From the NCBI GenBank assembly GCA_010093485.1, contig MU001505.1:1391375-1455374 (forward strand): a DNA stretch of 64,000 nucleotides, read 5' to 3'. Source of the DNA: Karstenula rhodostoma CBS 690.94. Taxonomy: Eukaryota; Ascomycota; Dothideomycetes; Pleosporales; Didymosphaeriaceae. This document shows, piece after piece, positions 1-12,100 of this stretch. A program made the translations under genes and the position numbers. How positions within the stretch are numbered: position 1 is the stretch's first letter; every line of letters starts with the position of its first letter. The notes beneath the pieces are model-generated. The model saw only the letters and a list, made by a program, of their open reading frames with translations, made no database searches and had not been told where the DNA came from.

Positions 1-327
1 ATTAATAACTAATAGAGTATAGAATAGAGGGAGTAATATAGGTAATAGTACCTACTTATATAAATTTTTTTTTATTTTTAATAAAAACTATTCTTTTTAT
101 TTATTAATAACTCTCTATTATTAGAATTTTTATATATTAGTAAATATATATTAAGTCTATTTTAACTAGCTTAGTACTATACCCTTTTTAGTTAGCCTAT
201 ATATAGATACTAGGTATACTTTAGTTACTTTTTTAGTCCCCCTTTATTTATATATTAGTAAAGTATAATATACCTTTTTATCCCTCCTACTTTATTAAGT
301 TACCCTCCCTTATAGTAAATCTCTATA
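1..327 (+). mobile_element. R2 retroposon copy, cut by window start
   Basis: Same sequence as the minus-sense R2 copies at 16603-16900, 36816-37160 and 39263-39600, read in the opposite orientation. It holds the R2 3' module (about 165-327, ending AAATCTCTATA) and about 160 bp of the body before it. The other end lies beyond base 1, so total length and target duplication are unknown. The strand is that inferred for retroposition, with the fixed TA-rich end taken as 3'. It abuts the broken end of the minus-strand Copia-4. Confidence 0.8.
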
Positions 328-334
328 ATATATA

Positions 335-3300
335 TATAGTATTATATTTAAGGTTATAAGTTCTATACTTAAATTTTAGCCTATATAAATTTCTAGCTAC
401 TAGCTAGCTATACCTATAGCTTATATAATAGTTAGTATTATTATTTTCTAATTCTTTAGCTAGCTATTTTTAGAATCTATCTACTCTAATTCTTTACCCC
501 TAAATATTTACTTAGTATCCTTAATTCTTATAGTACTTATATACTTATTTAAGCTAGAAGTAAAATTAATTATATTAAATATATCTTTTAGATTATTAAT
601 TTTATTTTTATAAATACTTTCTATAATTTTTAGAGTTTTTACTTTTAGAAGCTTAACTTTATATACTCTTTAGTAAAAAAATTTCTTATTAAATATAATA
701 TTCTTAGTTATAATTATTTAATTAAGTATAGGAACTTATATTTTATAGATATTAGAAGTTTAATAGCCTACTAAATACTTAATATAGGTTTTTAAATTTA
801 TTTTAAATTCTTTTCTATTATACCTAGCTTTATAATCCTTTATTAGAGGATATACTTAGTATTTATAGATATAAATTCTATTTTAGTCTAGGTAGAGATT
901 TACTATTATATATTATATAATTATAGGCTTATAGTACTAAAAGTATTATTAGAACTATCTATTTAATACTTTATTTAATAATTAGAAACTATATACTATA
1001 CTTAGACTTATATTATATAGCTAAACTACTATATTTATAATCTCTAGCTATAGCTTTATTAGTAGATTTATACTAGACCTTATTTTTATTATTTATTTAA
1101 TTAGTTTTTTTTTAGCTTACTCTACTAAACTATTAGTTTTATATATATAAGGTAGTAAAGAGTTAATTATAATTTCTTTTTTAATTACTTATTATTTATA
1201 TTATAATATTCCTTACTATAGAAGTATTACTATATTATTATCCTACTAAATTTATATAATTTAGAGCTAGTACCTATTTTTTATAAAGGTTAATAAGTAT
1301 TTTATTAATTATAAAATCTCTAAAAATATTTTTTCTTATAGATTAAAATTATAGAACTTTCTACTAAATTCTTCTTTTATTATAAAAATCTAGAATTTAA
1401 GTATTTATTCTTACTCTATATTAAATAGATTCTATATAATATATATTAGAATAGATATAGTAAATACTTATATAGTTATTATAAAATTACTTTATTTATA
1501 TATATAACTATATAGTACTTATATTCTTATTATTATATTCCTTTAATTAATATACTATATATACTAGAAACTAGAGCTTATAAAGTCTTTTTCCTAAAAT
1601 ATTCTAATTACTTATATTATAGTTTTTTACTATTTAAGTAAGATATATTCTCTCTTAATAGTTTAGATAGTTAAATTATATTTATAATAGTAGGATAAAA
1701 GTATATAGACTTATATTCTAAAAAAAATAAGGTTATACTTATACTATAGTTCTACTATTATAATATTTATTTAATTATTCTAATCCTTAGAGTATTATTT
1801 AAACTAAAATACTAAATATAAACTTTTTTAAGTTAAGCTTTTAAGATAATATTTATATAAAAGTTCTTAACTATTTTAATATTTTTAAATAGTAAATTCT
1901 TTAATTATTTTCTATTTTTACTATAAAAAATATTTTTAATTAGATAATTTTTTATTTTTAAAATAGGTAGAGCTTATATTTTTACTTTAACTTAGTCTTC
2001 TATAGTTACTTTCTTAAAAAAACTAGTAACTAGAAAGTTCTAATTATTAATAAGGTAAATAGTAGCTATACTATCTAGAATTATACTTTTAGAAAGTAGG
2101 TAAGAATTCTATATTATATTATAGATTCTATTTTTAGAAACTTTACTTAGAAGGTTAATTAAATTAATAAGAGCTACTATAATACTACTAAAATAGTTAA
2201 TAGTAAATTACTTCTTATTATTTATTTTCTAATTAGTACTATTAATTTTTATTTATAGTTTTAACTATTACAGGAGCTTTAGATAGCTTAAAATCTTATT
2301 ATATTTTTTATTAAAAAGATTAAATACTTAGGATTTATTAATTAGAGTACTAGTAATAGCTATCTATAAGTATTAATATTTAATTAGTTACTATTTATAT
2401 TAGGTATTCTTATAGGGGTAGCTAAAATAATTATTATTTTATATATTATTAAATAATTCCCTATTAGGTTTAGTAGTCTAACTACTAAATATTATATAGA
2501 TACTAGTCCTTTTATAATTAGAGTAGAGTAATTATTTTTAAATTAGTATTAAAAATACCTTTCTAATTTTAGAAAGTATTATTATAGGCCTTTTTAGTAT
2601 TTTATTAAGTAGAATTTACTACTTAATTAAGTAGGACTATTTAGGGGTAATCTTCTTATTTAAAGTTTTAAGGAAATTATAAGTTATAAATACTCCTTTA
2701 GTTTTTTTAACTAAATATATAATTACTTTATAGTAAAGAAATTACTATTTTTTAAACTAAGTTTTTAAGTTTTATTATCTATTCTTTACTTTATTAAGAG
2801 AAATATAATATTATACTTAAATAAAGTTTTTAGTTACTCTATTAGTAGATACTAGATTATTCTTTAGTATATAAAGTAGATATTATAAGGTAGACTTATT
2901 ATCTTTAACTATATTAATTATTACTAGAGTAAAGAGATCTTAGAAAATAGTAGTATAAATTTAATTCTAATAATTTTATAGCTTAGAATAGTATATTTAC
3001 TAGTTAGAAACTATAGTATAATATTCTATAATTCTTAAAATATAGCTTTCTTTATTCTTTTTATATAATTTAAGCTCCTACTTATAATTTTTAAGGTTAT
3101 CTAAAGTAACTAGTTAGTATAGTTCTTCTAAAATAACTAGTTAAATAGGGTAATTATCCTTAATTAAAAAAACTATTAGACTATCTAGATTAATTTTAAA
3201 CTAGATACCTTTAGAGTTTACTTAAAAATATAAGCTTATAAACTAATAAGACTAGCTTATTTAATTAATAAGCTAGATCTAAGTAACTAGAATAGTAAAA

Positions 3301-3340
3301 TTACTTATAGCTTTATTAAATAAAGGCTTTTAGTATAATA
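335..3340 (-). pseudogene. Copia gag-protease-integrase remnant (Copia-4)
   Basis: Aligns by eye along its length with the reverse complement of the Copia-1 polyprotein: gag at about 2230-3340, the protease and pre-integrase section between about 1200 and 2230, and the integrase at about 480-1200. No start codon remains and the frame is full of TAG and TAA. Such a remnant cannot make protein. Stops fall where Copia-1 also has Gln- or Trp-type codons, as expected for RIP rather than random decay. The reverse transcriptase half is missing from the window. Confidence 0.75.
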
Positions 3341-3419
3341 GGAGTACTTAAGAGGGTATATTTAAGTAGTAAAGTATATAAAAAAAATTATCCTATATTT
3401 TAAGTACTAGGCTTATAAC

Positions 3420-3626
3420 TATAGTAAAGAAAAAAAGCTTAAATATCCCTTTTATTTAGAAAGTAAATTAATTAGATTACTATATAAAAAAAGATTACTA
3501 GAAAGGCTAATTATATACTATACTTATCCTAAATTAGTTTAGTACTTAGGTTAAGGTACCCCTTATTATAGCTAATTAGAGCTCTATTAACTCTAATATT
3601 ACTAAGTATTATTTATATTCTTAATA
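3420..3626 (-). repeat. 5' LTR of Copia-4
   Basis: Reverse complement of the ~206-bp LTR seen intact at 8712-8917 and 42179-42384. It keeps the block reading GGGGTACCTTAACCTAAG in the sense direction and the terminal TATTAAGAATATA (originally TGTTAAG). Confidence 0.85.
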
Positions 3627-4259
3627 TTAAATAACTAAAATAGTTTACTAACTAAATAGCCCTAAAATACTTTTCTTTTATAGCTAAAGGAATATATAAT
3701 ACTAATAGAGAAGCTTAGCTAAGAGTATAGAAAGTAAACTAAGTAGAAAAATAACTAAATTAATAAGTTATTTAAGAAGTTATAATAAATTCTTTAGTAA
3801 TAGCTATTTATTTAGCTTTAAATTTCTTTTTCTATTTATATACTTTAGTAGCGTAAGCTTTAGTAGTATTATTAGCTATCTAAAGGGTATAAGTAGAATA
3901 TTAAAAAATAAAAAATAAGAATATACTATAGAATAAAATAATAGAAATAAAAAATAAAAGTTTAAAAAATATAAAATATACTTTTTTATTCTATTTACCT
4001 CTACTAGTATATACTATATAATAATTACTTATTTTATTTTCTATTACTTATTATACCTAGTTATAAGGCTACTATTATTTATAAATATTATACTAAGTAC
4101 TAAAAGTCTTTTACTCTAGCTAATTAGTATTATAATATTAATAATAGTATAATATAAGTAAGAAATTATAGTCTAAGTTATATACTTCTAAGGAAAGCTA
4201 ATCTAAATAATTAAATTCTACTAGTAAATAAATAATAAGTATTATTTACCTAGAAGGTA

Positions 4260-4651
4260 TATTAAGAATATAAATAATATTTAGAATACTTAGCCTATAT
4301 ATAGATACTAGGCGTATCTTAGCCACTTTTTTAGTCCCCCTTTATTCGTGTATTAGTAAAAGTATAACGTGCCTTTTTATCCCCCCTACTTTATTAAGTT
4401 ACCCTACCTTATAATAAATCTTAATAATATATATATATATAATATTTAGTATTATTAGGGTTTATAGAGCTCTATTAGGGTTTATAGAGCTTTAATTAGT
4501 TATAATAAGTAGTATTTTAATCTAAGTACTAAACTAATTTAGAATAAGTATAATATATAACTAGTCTTTTTAGTAACCTTTTCTTATATAGTAATCTAAT
4601 TAATTCGCTCCCTAAATAAAAGGGATATTTAAGCTCTTTTTCTCTACTATA
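4260..4651 (+). repeat. 3' LTR of Copia-5, split by R2
   Basis: Starts TATTAAGAATATAAATAAT and ends CTCTACTATA as in the other Copia LTRs. An R2 copy sits after the first ~24 bases, flanked by an ATAATATTTAG duplication. Directly after it the block ATTAGGGTTTATAGAGCT occurs twice in tandem (about 4455-4495), a local duplication not seen in the other LTRs. Confidence 0.8.
4284..4435 (+). mobile_element. R2 short copy inside Copia-5 LTR
   Basis: Carries the R2 3' module (TTAGTCCCCCTTTATTCGTG, then the TTTTTATCCCCCCTACTTTA block, then the TA-rich end). The host LTR sequence ATAATATTTAG appears on both sides (about 4275-4284 and 4439-4449), so this is an independent insertion with a ~11-bp target duplication. 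It keeps a few CG and TG dinucleotides that longer copies have lost. Confidence 0.8.
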
Positions 4652-5510
4652 TAAGGCCTTTTAAGTTCTAGTTTATAGAGAATTCTATAACTATTAGAAT
4701 TAAACCTCTATTCTCTATATAGTTTAGTATATATTAGTAATAAACTAAATAGTATAATTAACCTTTAAAGTATCTAATATAAAATATTTTATAAATAATT
4801 AGAAATATAGTTTATAATTATCCCTCTAGTAGTTATAATTATATCTATCCTTTTAAGAGTACTTATATAGTTACTTTTAAATTAGTAGTTATAGAGATAG
4901 GACTCTTAATACTATAACTTATAATACTATATTTTTTATAGGCTTAGAAAGGGCTATAAAGTCTTTTACTTTAATATATTACTATATTATATTAATATAT
5001 TAGAGTTTATTAATATTTTTCTAGTTCTTAAGCTAGCTCTAGACTTTTTCTAAGTTATTAAAGTAATTACTAGTTACTTAGCCTATCTTAGGTATATTTA
5101 TCCCTAATAGACTTAAATAATTATTAAATAGTACTATCTAGTATTAACTAGTAAATAGTATTAGTAGTTATATTAATAGATCTATAATAAAAAAAGAAGA
5201 AGTAGATTTTTTTTTTTTAAATATACTTTTATTATCTAGCTTTTCTATATAAGTATTAGATAGTAGGAAATTATTAACTATTATATCTAAATATATACTA
5301 TCTAGAGTAAATAAAACTAGACTACTTATAAATAGAAAAGAGAAATTTAAATATTAGAATTTTAATATAAGTAATATAGCTTTAACTTTAGAGATAGGTA
5401 AAGAGTATAGTATTAGATAAATAAATTACTACTAGATTCCTTTATTAGTATTTATAGCTATATACCCCTTACTATTATATAACTTCTCTAGCCAGATATA
5501 AGGTACCTCT
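4652..5510 (-). pseudogene. Gypsy-X gag-region fragment
   Basis: Clearly homologous to 35820-36690 (shared runs such as TAGTATATATTAGTAATAAACT near 4720 and 35890, and AGCTATATACCCCTTA near 5460 and 36630). The longer copy at 34582-36815 reads on the minus strand as gypsy gag and protease, so this piece is the gag part without the protease. Copia-5 ends at 4651 against it. The two copies diverge after about 5510 (ACCTCTAGT). No zinc knuckle is included in this fragment. Confidence 0.55.
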
Positions 5511-6636
5511 AGTCGTGATATAAGTAAATTACTAAAAAGTTATTTAAAAAGTTAGATATATACTACTATACCTATTACTATTTTAAAATTAAATATAATA
5601 TTACTTAGATAGAGCCTAACTAGTATTAAATATATACTAATATTACTAAGGTTAAGAAAATTCTTACTAGTAAAAATTAATATAAAAAGGCTTAATTAGC
5701 CTTATTTATTACTATTAAACTTTATTTAGGCCTAATAATCTAAAGGTAGATTTAGTATAATAAAAGTATAATAAATATATAGTAGTTTTTCTAGTTAGTT
5801 TATTTTTATAATTTTTATACTAGTTTTCCCTAGTCTTTTATTTTAATTTTTATAAAAATAATACCTACTCTTATATATTTAGTACTAGTAGGAGTTATTT
5901 AGTATAAAGTAGTATAAATTAGTCTTATTATTCTCTCTCTAGAGATAGGCTATATAAATAAAACTAGTTATTCTATATCTCTTTATTCTTCTATAACTTA
6001 TTCTTAATAGATAGAAAAATCTTATACTTAGAGATTTTTTATAATTTATTCTATATTAAAATACTTTTATCTAATAAGGTATTATTTACTACTAAACTCT
6101 TAGTAGGAGATATATATAAACTTTAAACGGATAAAAAAGTAAATAGCCCTATTATAAATTATATATATTTATTTCCTAAATAATATACTTTATTTATACT
6201 AGAAATAATTAAAAAAGATTAATTTAAACTAACTAGGTTTAAATAGGGCTAAATAGAATTTTATCTTTATTTACTTCCCTTCTTATTTAAAGGTTATTCT
6301 TAACCTTACTTTATTTATAATTTAATTATTAATATAGATTTTTTTAGAGAAACTTTTAATATTATCTAATACTTTTTTAATATATTACTACTTATTAAAG
6401 TACTTAGTTTCTAAAACTTCTCTTTATTATTATACTTTAACTATTTAATTAGATATTTCTATTATCTATTTACTCTTTATTCTCTATTAACTATTTAGTT
6501 AATATTATAGATATTATCTCTAAAATAGTATAAAGTATTTTTAATTAGACTTTATAGGTATAGATTATTTATATAGAGTTAGTATAGCTCTAATAAGAAT
6601 AAATAAAATATTAGATAAACTTTATTACGTTATATA
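5511..6636. other. AT-rich stretch, no identifiable element
   Basis: Heavily RIPped, with TAG/TAA in all frames and no start codons. It follows the Gypsy-X gag fragment and may be the 5' untranslated/LTR part of that element. About 5900-6010 has a TATATAAATAAA box and CT-rich runs that would suit an LTR, but I find no second copy to prove it. I do not recognise any protein here. Confidence 0.4.
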
Positions 6637-6885
6637 TTATAGAGATTTACTATAAGGTAGGGTAATATAATAAAGTAGGGGGGGGATAAAAAGGCGCGTT
6701 ATACTTTACTAATACACGAATAAAGGGGGACTAAAAAAGTAACTAAAATATACCTAGTATCTATATATAGGCTAACTAAAAAGGGTATAGCGCGTACCCA
6801 CTAATATATAAGAAATCTAATAATAGAGAATTAATAAGGTATTAAAAAGGATAGTTCTTATTAAGATTAGGAGATATTATATTAT
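6637..6885 (-). mobile_element. R2 copy, truncated (~250 bp)
   Basis: Begins TATAGAGATTTACTATAAGG and runs through the R2 module into the next ~90 bp of the R2 body (ACTAATATATAAGAAATCTAA, also at 37005 and 30915), then stops at about 6885 where gypsy integrase sequence begins. Longer than most truncated copies, so it shows that the short repeats and the 1.3-kb units are one family. It keeps GGCGCGTTATAC and ACACGAAT. Confidence 0.8.
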
Positions 6886-6886
6886 A

Positions 6887-7246
6887 ATAGATTAATTTAG
6901 TAAATAGTTAGTAATAAGCTAATATATTCTTTAACTACTCTAAATTTTAAAAACTTTTAATTTAATTTCTTATTTAGCCTTATTAACTTTATATATTAAT
7001 TTAATACTTATACTTTATTACTTACTTTTAGTTCTAACTTAAGCCTCTTATTATTCTAAAGAGCTTTCTAGTACTTTTAAATAGTTTCTAGCTTTTACTA
7101 TATATTAATATAAATCTAGAAGAGCTTTAAAGTAATTATAAACTTTTTAGGACTTATACTATTATTTAGTAGTTATTTAGGCTAATTATAGTTAGATAGG
7201 TTATATCTAAAATAAATTTAATAAAAAGTATACCTAGTAGATATAT
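6887..7246 (-). pseudogene. Gypsy-1 integrase, C-terminal part
   Basis: Read on the minus strand this continues the integrase core of 16091-16602 once the intervening R1, Copia-1 and R2 are removed. Across the junction the frame gives a Tyr-Asn-Asn-Ser followed by a Thr-Gly-(His/Tyr)-Thr-Pro-Tyr type motif, the usual place of the conserved T-G-x-S/T-P-F/Y in gypsy integrases. The rest is a charged tail (runs of Lys, Leu and Gln-type TAG). All stops are TAG/TAA. Dead copy; the downstream end and the 3' LTR are not recognisable before the R2 at 6885. Confidence 0.6.
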
Positions 7247-8640
7247 TGGCCTAAATCCTAATCCAGGCCTATAGAACTATATACTATATTTATAATAAGA
7301 GAGAGACCTTTTTATCCTTCTTTAATATTTATTTACTTACTTTTAGACCTTTATTTACGCGATTTAGACCTTTTTTTTACGTATTTTTATACTTTTTTAA
7401 TTATTAGTATAATACTAACTAATAGTTATTTAAATACTAACTTTTTTATTTATTTATATTTACTAATATCCTTAACTTTTATTTATAGCTTATAGCTCGC
7501 CCTATTACTATTACTATTACTATTAATACTACCTATTTATTATTATCTACCTATTATTACTATTAATATTATCTACTACTTCTTACTTTACCTACTACTA
7601 TAGAGTAGCTATTACCTACTCTATATTTATTAATTATATAGATTACTCTAACTTAATTATAATTACTTTTACTATAAAGTCTAGCTCCTTTTAGCCCTTA
7701 AAAATTATTATAATTATCTTTTACTACTTATATATAAAGTCCTTATTTTTAGCTAACTACTATAGTATTATCCCTATTTAGATTAGTAATATTATATTAG
7801 TAATATTATATTAGTAATACTATATATATATATATATAAGAAACTTACTAATAAACTCTATAATTATATAGTTTATAGCTATAACTTATAGTATTTATAT
7901 ACTAAATTAATTATTATATTAATAGAGGTTAATTTACTAAATAATATATTAGATTTTATAATATATATAGTTAGATATATTTAGATTACTAATAAACTTA
8001 CTATTAGTATATACTAAGTTATATTTATTACTAAGGATTAGTTACTTACTATTATTAGCTATTTTAATAGAGATATAGTATAGATCTCTTTTTATAAGAG
8101 CTAATCTTTATATATAATATTATAAGTTACTTACTATTAGTAAGTAATCTCTTTTTTATATTCTTTTTTAAATTATAATATTATTAATATTTTATAATAT
8201 TTTTAATATTTCGCGACTTCTCTATAATTATATATTAGGTATTAATAAATAAGAAGTATACTACCCTACTAGTATTATATAGTATTATAGTATTATAGGC
8301 CTATATATAAACGCTGGGCGCGCCTTAGCCGCTTTTTTAGTCCCCCTTTATTTATATATTAGTAAAGTATAATACGCCTTTTTATCCCCCCTACTTTATT
8401 AAGTTACCCTACCTTATAGTAAATCTCTATAATATATAGTATTATAGTATTATAGTATTATAGTATTACTATATTATATAATATATATAGGTAGGTTAAT
8501 ATTTAGTTAATTAAGTCTAGTACTATAGGTACCCTTCTTTCTCTTTTATTATAAATAGTACTATCCTTTAGAGCTATTTAATAGAATTATATAGTACTTC
8601 TAGATCTTTCCTTATTACTAGGTAGTTATAATAGTAGCTT

Positions 8641-8676
<36 letters not shown>
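7247..8676 (+). mobile_element. R1 poly(A) retroposon, copy a
   Basis: Full-length copy of family R1. The 5' end TGGCCTAAATCCTAATCCAGG is a decayed form of the 5' palindrome, and the 3' end is a run of about 30 A (8647-8676). The target duplication AGTAGATATAT is at 7236-7246 and 8676-8686. The body holds a (TATTAC)-type microsatellite at about 7505-7560, and no open frame or recognisable protein. An R2 copy (8299-8431) sits inside it. The insertion is in the gypsy integrase. Confidence 0.85.
8299..8431 (+). mobile_element. R2 short copy inside R1-a
   Basis: R2 3' module truncated just before GCCTATATATAAACGCTGGG, ending CTCTATA. It keeps an unusual number of CG (GCTGGGCGCGCCTTAGCCGC), so it is less RIPped than its host. 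The flanks are TAGTATTATAG-type repeats on both sides, so the target duplication exists but its exact length is ambiguous. The other R1 copies (20226, 27214, 53975) lack this insert. Confidence 0.8.
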
Positions 8677-8679
<3 letters not shown>

Positions 8680-8711
8680 GATATATATTTACTATTATAT
8701 ATATATTATAT

Positions 8712-8917
8712 TATTAAGAATATAAATAATACTTGGCAATATTAGGGTTTATAGAGCTCCAATTAGCCGCGATAAGGGGTACCTTAACCTAAGTACTAAA
8801 CTAATTTAGGATAAGTGTAGTATATAACTAGCCTTTCTAGCAATCTTTTCTTATATAATAATCTAATTAATTCGCTCCCTAAATAAAGGGATATTTAAGC
8901 TCCTTTTTTCTACTATA
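8712..8917 (+). repeat. 5' LTR of Copia-1
   Basis: 206 bp, nearly identical to 15732-15937. Begins TATTAAGAATATA (TGTTAAG in Copia-2) and ends CTACTATA, the RIPped form of a TG...CA terminus. Contains GCGATAAGGGGTACCTTAAC and TTCGCTCCCTAAATAAAGGG. Sequence after it (GTTATAAGCCTAGTGCTT) is the likely primer-binding region, but I cannot name the tRNA. Confidence 0.9.
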
Positions 8918-9129
8918 GTTATAAGCCTAGTGCTTAGAATATAGGATAATTCTCTTTATATACTTTACTACTTAAATATACCCTCTTAGGTTCTCCTATT
9001 ATACTAAAAGCCTTCTTTATTTAATAAAGCTATAAGCGATTTAACTATTCTAATTACTTAGACCTAGCTTATTAATTAAACGAGCTAGCCTTATTAGTTT
9101 ATAAGCTTATATTTCTAAGTAAATTCTAA

Positions 9130-12100
9130 AAGTATCTAGTCTAAAATTAATCTAGATAGTCTAATAGTCCCCTTAATTAAGGATAATTATCCTATTTAAC
9201 TAGTTATTCTAGAGGAACTATACTGACTAGTCGCTTTAGACAACCTTAAAGATTATAAGTAGGAGCTTAAATTATATAAGAAGGATAAGGAAAGCTATAT
9301 TTTAAGGATTATAGAATATCGCGCTATAGTCTCTAACTAGTAGATATACTATTCTAAGTTATAAAATCTCTAGAACTAGATTTATACTACTATTTCCTAA
9401 GATCTCCTTACTCTAGTAATAATTAATATAGTTAAAGATAATAAATCTACCTTATAATATCTACTTTATATACTAAAGAATAATCTAGTGCCTACTAAAG
9501 GAGTAACTAAGAACCTTATTTAAATATAGTATTATACTTATCTTAATAAAGTAAAGAGTAGATAGTAGAACCTAGAGACCTAGTTTAAAGAATAGTAGCT
9601 CCTCTACTGTAAAGCGATTATATACTTAGTTAAAGAAATTAAAGGAGTACTTATAATCTATAATTTCCTTAAAGCTTTAGGTAAGAAGATTGCCCCTAAG
9701 TAGTCCTGCTTAATTAAATAATAAATCCTGCTTAATAAGATACTTAGAAGGCCTATAATAATACTTTCTAAGATTAGAAAGGTGTTTTTAGCGCTAATCT
9801 AGGAATAATTACTCTACCCTAATTATAAAAGGACTGGTATCTATATAATATTTAGTAGTTAGACTACTAAGCCTAGTGGGGAATTATCTAATAATATATA
9901 AAATAATAATTGTTTTAACTACCCCTATAAGAACGCCTAATATAAATAGTAACTAATTAAATACTAATACTTATAGATAGCTATTACTAGTACTCTAATT
10001 AATAGATCCCGAGTATTTAACCTTTCTAATAAAGAGTAAAATAAGATCTTAAGCTATCTAAAGCTTCTATAATAGTTAAAGCTATAGACTAAGATTAATA
10101 GTACTAATTAGAAAATAAGTAATAAGAAGTAGCTTACTATTAACTACCCTAGTAGTATTATAGTAGCTCTTATTAATTTAATTAACTTTCTAAGTAAAGT
10201 CTCTAAGAATAGAATCTATAATATAATATAGAATCCTTACCCACTTTCTAAGAGTATAATCCTAGATAGCGTAGCTACTATTTATCTTATTAATAATTAG
10301 AACTTTCTAGTTACTGGTTCTTTTAAGAAAGCGACTATAGAAGACTAAGTTAAAATAGAAACTTAAGCTCTACCTATCTTAGGAATAGGAAATTACCTAA
10401 TTAAGAATATTCTTTATAGTAAGAATAGGAAATAATTAGAGAATCTACTACTTAAAGATATAAAGGTAGTTAAGAACTTTTATATAAATATTATCTTAGA
10501 AGCTTAACTTAAGAAAGTTAGTATTTAGTATCTTGGCTTAGATAATACCCTAAGGATTAGAATAATTAAATAAAGTGTTATAATAGTAGACCTATAGTAT
10601 AAGTATAATCTTACTTTTCTTAAATATAAGCCTATACACTTTTATCCTACTATTATAAATATAATTTAATTATCTAGGCTAATAAGAGAGAATATCTCCC
10701 ACTTAGATAGTAAAAAACTATAGTATAAGTAATTAGGACACCTTAGGAAAAAGGTATTATAAGCTCTAGTTTCTAGCGTATATAGTATATTAATTAAAGG
10801 AACACGATAATAAGAATATAAGTATTATATAGTTATATATATAAGTAAGGTAATCTTATAATAATTATATAAGTGTTTACTATATCTATTCTACTATATT
10901 ATATAGAACCTATTTAATATAGAGTAAGGGTAAATACTTAAATCCTAGATTCTTATAATAAAGGAAGAATTTAGTAGGAAGTTCTATAATTTTAATTTAT
11001 AAGGGAAGACACTTTTAGAAATTCTATAATTAATAAAACACCTGTTAACCTTTATAAAGAATAAGTACCAGCTCTAAATTATATAAATCTAGTAGGATAA
11101 TAATATAGTAACACTCCTATAGTAAGGAATATTGTAATATAAGAAATAGGTAATTAAAAAAGAAATTATAATTAACCCTTTACTACCTTATATATATAAA
11201 ACCAATGGTTTGGTAGAGTAAGCTAGAAAAGAGCTAATTAAATAAATAGTAAAGATAAGGTCTGGTATAAATCTACTAATAAAGTTATAGCTAGAGATTA
11301 TAAATATAGCGGTCTGGCTATATAATATAAGCCCGAGCGCGGTATATAGCTTCTAATTACTAAATAAAGTATTAGATAGCTAGTTTTAATAGTACTTTTA
11401 GTACTATAAGCTAGTAATTATATAATATATAATAGTAGATCTCTATTTAGACTAGAATAGAATTTATATCTATAGATACTAAGTATATCCTCTAATAAAG
11501 GATCGTAAAGCTAGGTATAATAGAAAGGGATTTAAAACGAATTTAAGAGCTTATATTAGGTATTTAGTAGGCTATTAAGCTTCTAATATTTATAGAATAT
11601 AGGTTCCTATACTTAATTAAGTAATTATAATTAGGAATATTATATTTAATAAGATAATCTTCTACTAGGGAGTATATAAAGTTAAGCTCCTAAAGGTAGA
11701 AACTCTAAGAATTATAGAAAGTATTTATAAGAATAAGGTTAATAATCTAGAAGATATATTTAATATAATTAATCTTACTTCTAGCTTAAATAAGTACGCG
11801 AGTACCGCGAGAATTAAGAATACTAAGTAACTACTTAGGGGTAAAGGATTAGAGTAGATAGATTCTAAGGATAGCTAGCTAAGGAATTAGGAAGTAATAA
11901 TACTAACTACTATATAAGCTATAGGTATAGCTAGCTAGTAACTAGGAATTTATATAGGCTAAGATTTAAGTATAGGACTTATAATCCTAGATATAATACT
12001 ATAGCTAGATATTATAGGGACTAATTAATATAATTATAAGGATACTAGAAGTTACTAGAATTAGAATTTAACTAGAAGAGCTAGTAAACTAGAGCCTTAA

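Larger units (their letters stand above)
328..3626 (-). mobile_element. Copia-4: 5' half of a Ty1/copia element
   Basis: Reverse complement of the first ~3.3 kb of Copia-1 (8712 to about 11990): the 5' LTR is at 3420-3626, followed leftwards by gag, protease and integrase, and the element stops at about 328 where R2 sequence begins. Reverse transcriptase, RNase H and the 3' LTR are absent here. It lies in reverse orientation inside the 3' region of Copia-5: sequence to its right at 3627 is in plus orientation and matches the segment upstream of a 3' LTR. RIP is heavier than in Copia-1; CG dinucleotides are nearly all gone. Confidence 0.85.
3627..4651 (+). mobile_element. Copia-5: 3' end of a Ty1/copia element
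   Basis: Plus-strand match to the last ~600 bp before the 3' LTR of Copia-1 and Copia-2 (compare 15095-15731 and 48505-49141), then a 3' LTR (4260-4651) that is interrupted by an R2 copy. The rest of the element is not present: Copia-4 is inserted in the opposite direction at 3626/3627, and its upstream part would lie left of the window. Confidence 0.8.

Noticed and set aside
6118..6136. Isolated CG in otherwise RIPped DNA (AAACGGATAAAAAAG) as a regulatory site
   Set aside because: Single occurrence with no repeat, palindrome or gene nearby.
8290..8340. GCGC/CGCG-rich islands as promoters or CpG islands
   Set aside because: They coincide with short, less RIPped R2 copies and vanish in RIPped copies of the same sequence.
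8647..8676. Long A-run as a replication or gap artefact
   Set aside because: It is bounded by a target duplication and recurs at the 3' end of all four R1 copies, so it is a retroposon tail.
8741..8760. ATTAGGGTTTATAGAGCT, telomere-like motif in many places
   Set aside because: It is a constant part of the Copia LTR and occurs once per LTR, apart from the local duplication near 4455.
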